Positions 59,903 to 64,000 of a DNA stretch of 64,000 nt are shown piece by piece (within the stretch, counting starts at the first letter, position 1; the number at the start of each line of letters is the position of its first letter). A program made the translations under genes and the position numbers. This stretch comes from an uncultured Collinsella sp. (lineage in GTDB: Bacteria > Actinomycetota > Coriobacteriia > Coriobacteriales > Coriobacteriaceae): assembly GCA_900541795.1 (NCBI GenBank), contig UQLC01000011.1, positions 24,713-88,712 of the forward strand. The letters are read 5' to 3'. The notes under the pieces are model-generated. The model searched no databases. It was given only the letters and a program-made list of their open reading frames with translations, and was not told the origin of the DNA.

Positions 59903-61501
59903 ATGGATCAAAAGGCTTCCGCAAAGGTCCTCGTACTCGACTTTGGTGCGCAGTACGGTCAGCTCATTGCCCGTCGCGTCCGCGACCTCAACGTGTATTC
60001 CGAGATTGTCCCCTGCGACATCTCGGCCGACGAGATTCGCGAGATGAACGCCTCTGCGCTCATCCTTTCCGGCGGCCCGGCTTCCGTGTATGCCGAGGAC
60101 GCTCCGTCTATCGACCCCGCCATCTTTGACCTGGGCCTTCCCGTCCTGGGCTTTTGCTACGGCCATCAGATCACGGCCGTGACGCTCGGCGGCAAGGTCG
60201 GCCACTCCGAGGTGGGCGAGTACGGCCGCGCCACCATCACGCGCACGGCCGGCGCCAAGCTCTTTAACTCTACGCCTATGGAGCAGACCGTGTGGATGAG
60301 CCACCGCGACGCCGTTTCCGAGGTGCCCGAGGGCTTTACCGTTACCGCCAGCACCGACGTGTGCCCGGTTGCCGCCATGGAGTGCCCCGAGCGCAAGATT
60401 TTCACCACGCAGTTCCACCCCGAGGTCAAGCACTCCGAGTACGGTCAGCAGCTGCTGAGCAATTTCCTGTTTGAGATCTGCGGCCTGGAGCCCAACTGGA
60501 GCATGGACAACCTGGTCGAGACCATGACGGCCGAGTTCCGCGAGAAGGTCGGCGACGACCGCGTGATTCTGGCCCTGTCCGGTGGCGTCGACTCCTCCGT
60601 CGTAGCTGCGCTGGGCGCTCGCGCCGTGGGCAAGCAGATGACCTGCGTGTTTATCAACCACGGCCTGCTGCGCAAGGGCGAGCCCGAGCAGGTGGAGGAG
60701 GTCTTCACCAAGCAGTTCGACGTCGACTTCATCCACGTTCACGCCGAGGACCGCTATGCCGAGCTTCTGGCCGGCGTGACCGAGCCCGAGGAGAAGCGCC
60801 GCATCATCGGTACGCAGTTCTGGAAAGAGTTCTTCGCCGTGGCGCAGCAGCTCGAGACCGATGGCAAGCCGGTCAAGTACCTGGCTCAGGGCACTATCTA
60901 CCCCGACATCATCGAGTCCGGCGCTCGCAAGACGGGCGGCAAGACGGCCACCATCAAGAGCCATCACAACCTGATCCCGTTCCCCGATGGCGTGCACTTC
61001 GACCTCATCGAGCCGCTCGATCACTTCTTTAAGGACGAGGTCCGCGCGCTTGGTCTGGCGCTGGGCCTGCCGGCTCACATCGTGTTCCGTCAGCCCTTCC
61101 CGGGCCCGGGTCTGGCCATCCGCATCATCGGTGCGGTCGACAAGGAGAAGCTCGAGATTCTCAAGAACGCCGACGCCATCGTGCGCGAGGAGCTCGACGC
61201 CTACAACCAGCGTCTGTTTGAGCAGACCGGCGAGCGCAACTCCGAGCATAGCTGCTGGCAGTATTTCGCGGTTCTGCCCGACATTAAGTCCGTGGGCGTC
61301 ATGGGCGACGAGCGTACCTACCAGCGCCCGATCATCCTGCGTGCCGTCGAGTCCAGCGATGCCATGACCGCCGACTGGGCCAAGCTGCCCTACGACGTGC
61401 TGGCCCGCATTTCCGGCCGTATCGTGGCCGAGGTCCCCGGCGCCAACCGCGTGTGCTACGACATCACGTCCAAGCCGCCCGCGACCATCGAGTGGGAGTA
61501 G
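59903..61501 (+). CDS. guaA: GMP synthase (glutamine-hydrolysing)
   Basis: A 532-residue two-domain enzyme that converts XMP to GMP. The ATG at 59903 follows AGAGGGGGAA. The glutaminase has Cys in LGFCYGHQ and His in FHPEVKHSEYG; the synthetase has the PP-loop ALSGGVDSSV; the dimerisation end is RISGRIVAEVPGANRVCYDITSKPPATIEWE. The conserved 3' end of guaA is a well-known integration target for tyrosine recombinases, and a mobile element follows immediately here. Confidence 0.98.
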   Translation: MDQKASAKVLVLDFGAQYGQLIARRVRDLNVYSEIVPCDISADEIREMNASALILSGGPASVYAEDAPSIDPAIFDLGLPVLGFCYGHQITAVTLGGKVGHSEVGEYGRATITRTAGAKLFNSTPMEQTVWMSHRDAVSEVPEGFTVTASTDVCPVAAMECPERKIFTTQFHPEVKHSEYGQQLLSNFLFEICGLEPNWSMDNLVETMTAEFREKVGDDRVILALSGGVDSSVVAALGARAVGKQMTCVFINHGLLRKGEPEQVEEVFTKQFDVDFIHVHAEDRYAELLAGVTEPEEKRRIIGTQFWKEFFAVAQQLETDGKPVKYLAQGTIYPDIIESGARKTGGKTATIKSHHNLIPFPDGVHFDLIEPLDHFFKDEVRALGLALGLPAHIVFRQPFPGPGLAIRIIGAVDKEKLEILKNADAIVREELDAYNQRLFEQTGERNSEHSCWQYFAVLPDIKSVGVMGDERTYQRPIILRAVESSDAMTADWAKLPYDVLARISGRIVAEVPGANRVCYDITSKPPATIEWE

Positions 61502-61502
61502 T
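61489..61502 (+). other. Probable attachment site (attL) at the guaA 3' end
   Basis: The last codons and stop of guaA (ATCGAGTGGGAGTA) are the segment used as the core by guaA-specific integrases. No second copy exists in the window, so the right end lies beyond 64000. Assignment is by context only. Confidence 0.5.
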
Positions 61503-62006
61503 CGAAAGGCTATTTTGAAGCCTCGATTTTCCGTCCGCTGAGTACCGCAGAGTGTCGCAGCGTACGGAAGAAACGCAAAGCCCCCAGCAACTTGGGGGAA
61601 TAAATTGAGCGAGATACCCCCGATTTCCACTTGAAATCGGGGGTATTTTTTATGCTTTGACCTGCTGTTTTAGGAAGTTTTACTCCTAATTGCCGTACAG
61701 GGCGGACATGGCGGCACCCCACGGACGGGGAGTAAAAGGTTTGTTGGGGGAGTAAATTGTCCCAGTCGCCTGTCCCAGTGGGGCAAAACGGACCCCAAAA
61801 CTCAACTGAAACTCAACGGGGCGAAATATGGTGGCTTTTCAGCAAAACCGCAGGTCAACAATGGGGAGTAAAAAATTACTCCCCCAAGCGATTCCAACGG
61901 CTTCAGCACGCTTCGAATGGTGGGTTTCGGGCATAAGAAAAGCAGGTGCTTTACTCCCAATTGCGGGGGTAAAGCCACCTGCTCGCGTTTCAGTAAATAT
62001 TTACTC
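61502..62006. other. Left-end region of the mobile element
   Basis: A 505-base non-coding region. It contains a CCCCCA/TGGGGG hairpin at 61581-61598, a strong terminator at 61614-61652 and a cluster of TTTACTCC-type motifs from 61679 to 62007. Confidence 0.6.
61614..61652 (+). terminator. Terminator downstream of guaA
   Basis: Perfect 14-bp arms ATACCCCCGATTTC and GAAATCGGGGGTAT, followed by TTTTT. Confidence 0.93.
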
Positions 62007-62007
62007 C
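61679..62007. repeat. Cluster of seven TTTACTCC motifs (candidate integrase arm sites)
   Basis: TTTACTCC or its complement GGAGTAAA occurs at 61679, 61729, 61749, 61865, 61950 and 62000, with a seventh slightly altered copy (ATTACTCC) at 61875. Three are extended by AATT. They occur in both orientations between guaA and the repressor gene. Confidence 0.75.
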
Positions 62008-62420
62008 TAGAACTTGGCCTTCCAGTCGGCGTATTCCTCCGGCGTGATCTCTCCGGATTCCAGCTCGTTTCGCTTCGCGGCCCAGGCCTTGAGCATCTGG
62101 GTCGTCTTGGGCGCCTTCTCGGCAGACGCGTCGATAGAAAGACCAGAGCCATCCTCAGCGGGCACGATGCCGAACTCGTCCTCCAGCTGCAGAAGGAGGC
62201 CCAGGAGGTCTCGGGCGTTCTCCACGCCGAAGTCCTTCAGGGCAAGCGGGGAGATGTCGAGGGCTTCGGCGATGGCTTCGATCTGAGGCTGCTTGGGGGT
62301 CCTGAAATCCGTCTCGTAGTGGCGGATCGCACCCTCCGAGACGCCGATCCTCTCGCCCAGCTCCCCCTGGTAGAGCCCGCGCAGCTTGCGGTAGTGCCTG
62401 ATCTTCTCGCCAGTCGTCAT
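62007..62420 (-). CDS. XRE-family repressor of the mobile element
   Basis: A 137-residue protein. The ATG at 62420 follows AGGAGGG on the minus strand. Residues 5-60 are a classic HTH (IRHYRKLRGLYQGELGERIG and SEGAIRHYET), and the C-terminal part is a helical dimer region (NARDLLGLLLQLEDEFG). It is divergent from the excisionase and integrase genes. Three CGTACG-N4-CGTACG operators sit in the shared promoter region, so it probably represses both directions. Confidence 0.9.
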   Translation of the reverse strand: MTTGEKIRHYRKLRGLYQGELGERIGVSEGAIRHYETDFRTPKQPQIEAIAEALDISPLALKDFGVENARDLLGLLLQLEDEFGIVPAEDGSGLSIDASAEKAPKTTQMLKAWAAKRNELESGEITPEEYADWKAKF

Positions 62421-62448
62421 CTTCCCTCCTGAAAATCTAAACCTCGTA

Positions 62449-62477
62449 ATTCTAGCACCGTACGCAAACGTACGCAA
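62449..62477 (-). promoter_or_regulatory. Promoter of the repressor gene
   Basis: On the minus strand, TTGCGT (62477-62472), 17 bases, then TAGAAT (62454-62449). Operator 1 lies across the -35 box and spacer, giving a simple route to autoregulation. Confidence 0.65.
62459..62474. promoter_or_regulatory. Repressor operator 1
   Basis: CGTACG-CAAA-CGTACG, a perfect palindromic half-site pair within the repressor promoter. Confidence 0.75.
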
Positions 62478-62481
62478 TTTC

Positions 62482-62510
62482 TTGACAGTACGAAAGCGTA
62501 CGATTATGAT
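62482..62510 (+). promoter_or_regulatory. Promoter of the excisionase-integrase operon
   Basis: TTGACA (62482-62487), a 17-base spacer and TATGAT (62505-62510), a near-consensus promoter. Operator 2 occupies the spacer, so a bound repressor would block polymerase. Confidence 0.85.
62487..62502. promoter_or_regulatory. Repressor operator 2
   Basis: AGTACG-AAAG-CGTACG, one mismatch in the left half-site, inside the excisionase promoter spacer. Confidence 0.75.
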
Positions 62511-62524
62511 TCGCTCATATCAAA

Positions 62525-62540
62525 CGTACGTAATCGTACG
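62525..62540. promoter_or_regulatory. Repressor operator 3
   Basis: CGTACG-TAAT-CGTACG, just downstream of the expected transcription start and 15 bases before the excisionase start. Confidence 0.75.
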
Positions 62541-62555
62541 ATATTAGGAGGACAA

Positions 62556-62762
62556 ATGAACCAGGAAGAAGGCAAACCAACCATGCTCAACGCAGAGCAG
62601 GTCGCACAGAGGCTGAACATGTCGAAAGGGTTCGCCTACAAGATCATCCAGGAGATGAACGAGGAGCAGATCAAGAAGGGTCGCTCGGTGGTCAAGGGCC
62701 GCGTCCGCTCCGACCACTTCGAGGCAAGATTCTTTGCCGGTGATGAAGATGCCCGTATATAG
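62556..62762 (+). CDS. Excisionase-like HTH protein (68 aa)
   Basis: A 68-residue protein with TMLNAEQVAQRLNMSKGFAYKIIQEMN, a winged-helix pattern of the Xis/MerR-like small DNA-binding family. The ATG follows AGGAGG. It overlaps the integrase gene by about 20 bases. Small proteins of this type in this position usually direct excision of the element. Confidence 0.85.
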   Translation: MNQEEGKPTMLNAEQVAQRLNMSKGFAYKIIQEMNEEQIKKGRSVVKGRVRSDHFEARFFAGDEDARI

Positions 62763-63825
62763 AAGCGAGAACGGGACGTTCTACTCCCAGTGCTTCTACC
62801 GTGACGGCAGGGGCGCGAAGCGGCACAAGGTCAAGAGGGGCTTTGCCACCGAGCTCGAGGCGCTCATGTGGGAGAAGGACTTCCTAGCGGTTCACAACGG
62901 CACCATGGACATGCTCTTCGCGGACTTCGTCGACGTGTACGCCACCGAGATTAGGCCTCGAATCAGGGAGCACACCTGGCTGACCAAGGAGTACATGATC
63001 AAGGACAAGATCATCCCCTTCTTCGGGAAGATGAGGATGTCCGAGATCAAGCCCATCGACGTCGTCCGCTGGCAGAACCAGCTTATCGACCACAAGGACG
63101 CCAACGGGAAGCCGTACTCGGCCACCTACCTCAGAACCATCAACAACCAGCTGAACGCCATCTTCAACCATGCCGAGCGCTACTACGACCTGACGGGCAA
63201 CCCGTGCAGGAAGGTAACGAAGATGGGCTCGAAGAAAGGCGGAGAGATGAACTTCTGGACGAAGCAGGAGTATCTGAGGTTCTCGGAGGCCATCATGGAC
63301 AAACCTCTTTCCTTTTACGCTTTCGAGGTCCTCTACTGGACAGGTATCCGCTGTGGAGAGCTCCTCGCCCTCACCCCATCCGATTTCATCTTCGAGACCT
63401 CGGAGCTCAGCATCACGAAGTCGTATCAGCGTTTGAAGGGCATCGACACCATCACCGACCCGAAGACTCCGAACTCCGTGCGAAGGATCGCCATGCCCAA
63501 GTTCCTCGCCGAGGAGATGAAGGAGTACCTGGAAGACTTCAGAGACGACCTTGGTCCCCATGACCGCATCTTCGACGTGACGAAGTACTACCTGACGCAC
63601 GAGATGGAGCGCGGATGCAAGGAGTCCGGAGTCAAGCGGATCAGGATTCACGACCTCCGACACAGCCACATTTCCCTGCTGATTGACATGGGCTTCACCG
63701 CCCTGGCAATCGCTGACCGGGTGGGACATGAAAGTATCGACATCACCTACCGCTACGCTCACCTGTTTCCCACCCGGCAGGCGGAGATGGCGAACAAACT
63801 GGACATGGAGCGAAAGGGGGCTTAA
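62743..63825 (+). CDS. Tyrosine recombinase/integrase
   Basis: A 360-residue integrase if started at the ATG at 62743; a TTG at 62734 or ATG at 62749 is also possible. It has an N-terminal arm-binding domain (GTFYSQCFYRDGRGAKRHKVKRGF), a core-binding SAM-like domain, and a catalytic domain with R203 (TGIRCGELLAL), H303 and R306 (HDLRHSH), H329 (GHESIDITYRYAHL) and Tyr338. It should integrate and excise the element at the guaA 3' end. Expression is driven from the repressor-controlled promoter at 62482. Confidence 0.95.
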   Translation: MKMPVYRSENGTFYSQCFYRDGRGAKRHKVKRGFATELEALMWEKDFLAVHNGTMDMLFADFVDVYATEIRPRIREHTWLTKEYMIKDKIIPFFGKMRMSEIKPIDVVRWQNQLIDHKDANGKPYSATYLRTINNQLNAIFNHAERYYDLTGNPCRKVTKMGSKKGGEMNFWTKQEYLRFSEAIMDKPLSFYAFEVLYWTGIRCGELLALTPSDFIFETSELSITKSYQRLKGIDTITDPKTPNSVRRIAMPKFLAEEMKEYLEDFRDDLGPHDRIFDVTKYYLTHEMERGCKESGVKRIRIHDLRHSHISLLIDMGFTALAIADRVGHESIDITYRYAHLFPTRQAEMANKLDMERKGA

Positions 63826-63828
63826 ATC

Positions 63829-64000
63829 ATGTCTGCAAAGAACCTTGACAACCACAACCGATGGAGAAGCAAAACCATAGCGTTCCGGGTGTCCCCGGAG
63901 GAAAACGAACAGATTGAGATTGCCGTCCGCCTCTCCGGGCTGACCAAGCAGGACTACATCACCCGGCGGCTCTTAGACCGGGCCGTGGTGGTGCAGGGCA
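63829..64000 (+). CDS. MobC-like mobilisation protein (3' end outside window)
   Basis: The ATG at 63829 lies four bases after the integrase stop; the frame is open to the window end (57 codons). The sequence RWRSKTIAFRVSPEENEQIE and LSGLTKQDYITRRLLDR is typical of ribbon-helix-helix MobC/plasmid-mobilisation proteins carried by Gram-positive integrative elements. It implies that the element is transferable by conjugation or mobilisation. Confidence 0.75.
   Translation, partial: MSAKNLDNHNRWRSKTIAFRVSPEENEQIEIAVRLSGLTKQDYITRRLLDRAVVVQG

Overview
The window looks like chromosome from a high-G+C Coriobacteriia member, most likely Collinsella. That is an inference from gene content and codon style, since there is no rRNA here to confirm it. 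About 46 protein genes, one tRNA and one tmRNA are supported. Many long open frames opposite real genes are only a by-product of high third-position G+C.

Layout. 1-8.9 kb: a MATE exporter followed by a MerR regulator (cut by the window edge), a nuclease-fold protein, molybdopterin genes (moaA and a moaC-mobB fusion), an MFS exporter and a HAD phosphatase. 9.3-17.8 kb: a sortase-assembled pilus locus with a large beta-helix adhesin, two LPxTG-type pilins, a 50-residue membrane protein and a class C sortase. 18.1-21.6 kb: gatCAB. 22.2-26.1 kb: a DUF6110-like protein with an unusual P1B-type ATPase, a RelB/PIN toxin-antitoxin pair and a small unknown protein. 26.3-26.7 kb: tmRNA. 27-32 kb: patatin lipase, rplM-rpsI, glmM, a PTS EIIA and nagB. 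32.4-35.4 kb: a 999-residue ATPase/BTAD regulator. 35.5-36.8 kb: yhbY and a methyltransferase.

37-42.9 kb, minus strand: a metF, corrinoid-reactivation and split metH operon, then a UPF0210 protein. 43.3-45.4 kb: type III glutamine synthetase. 45.4-46.1 kb: repeats and tRNA-Glu. 46.2-50.5 kb, minus strand: two TPR-like proteins and a MurT-GatD fusion for peptidoglycan amidation. 51-56 kb: iron alcohol dehydrogenase, two glycerol-dehydrogenase paralogues and a four-cluster ferredoxin. 56.1-61.5 kb: ychF, a DUF1648 protein, a divergent HTH/HAD-like pair around a perfect palindrome, asparaginase and guaA. 61.5-64 kb: the left end of an integrative mobilisable element beside guaA, carrying a repressor with its operators, an excisionase-like gene, a tyrosine integrase and the start of a MobC-like gene.

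The least explained content is intergenic. At least six kinds of palindromic or repeated element occur. One 65-bp hairpin family has four copies with compensatory arm changes. A roughly 135-bp nested palindrome has two copies that share a 56-bp core layout while their arms differ. Other candidates for follow-up are a G9 tract in the adhesin gene, a P1B ATPase without the usual CPC-type motif, and a dense cluster of TTTACTCC motifs at the element end.
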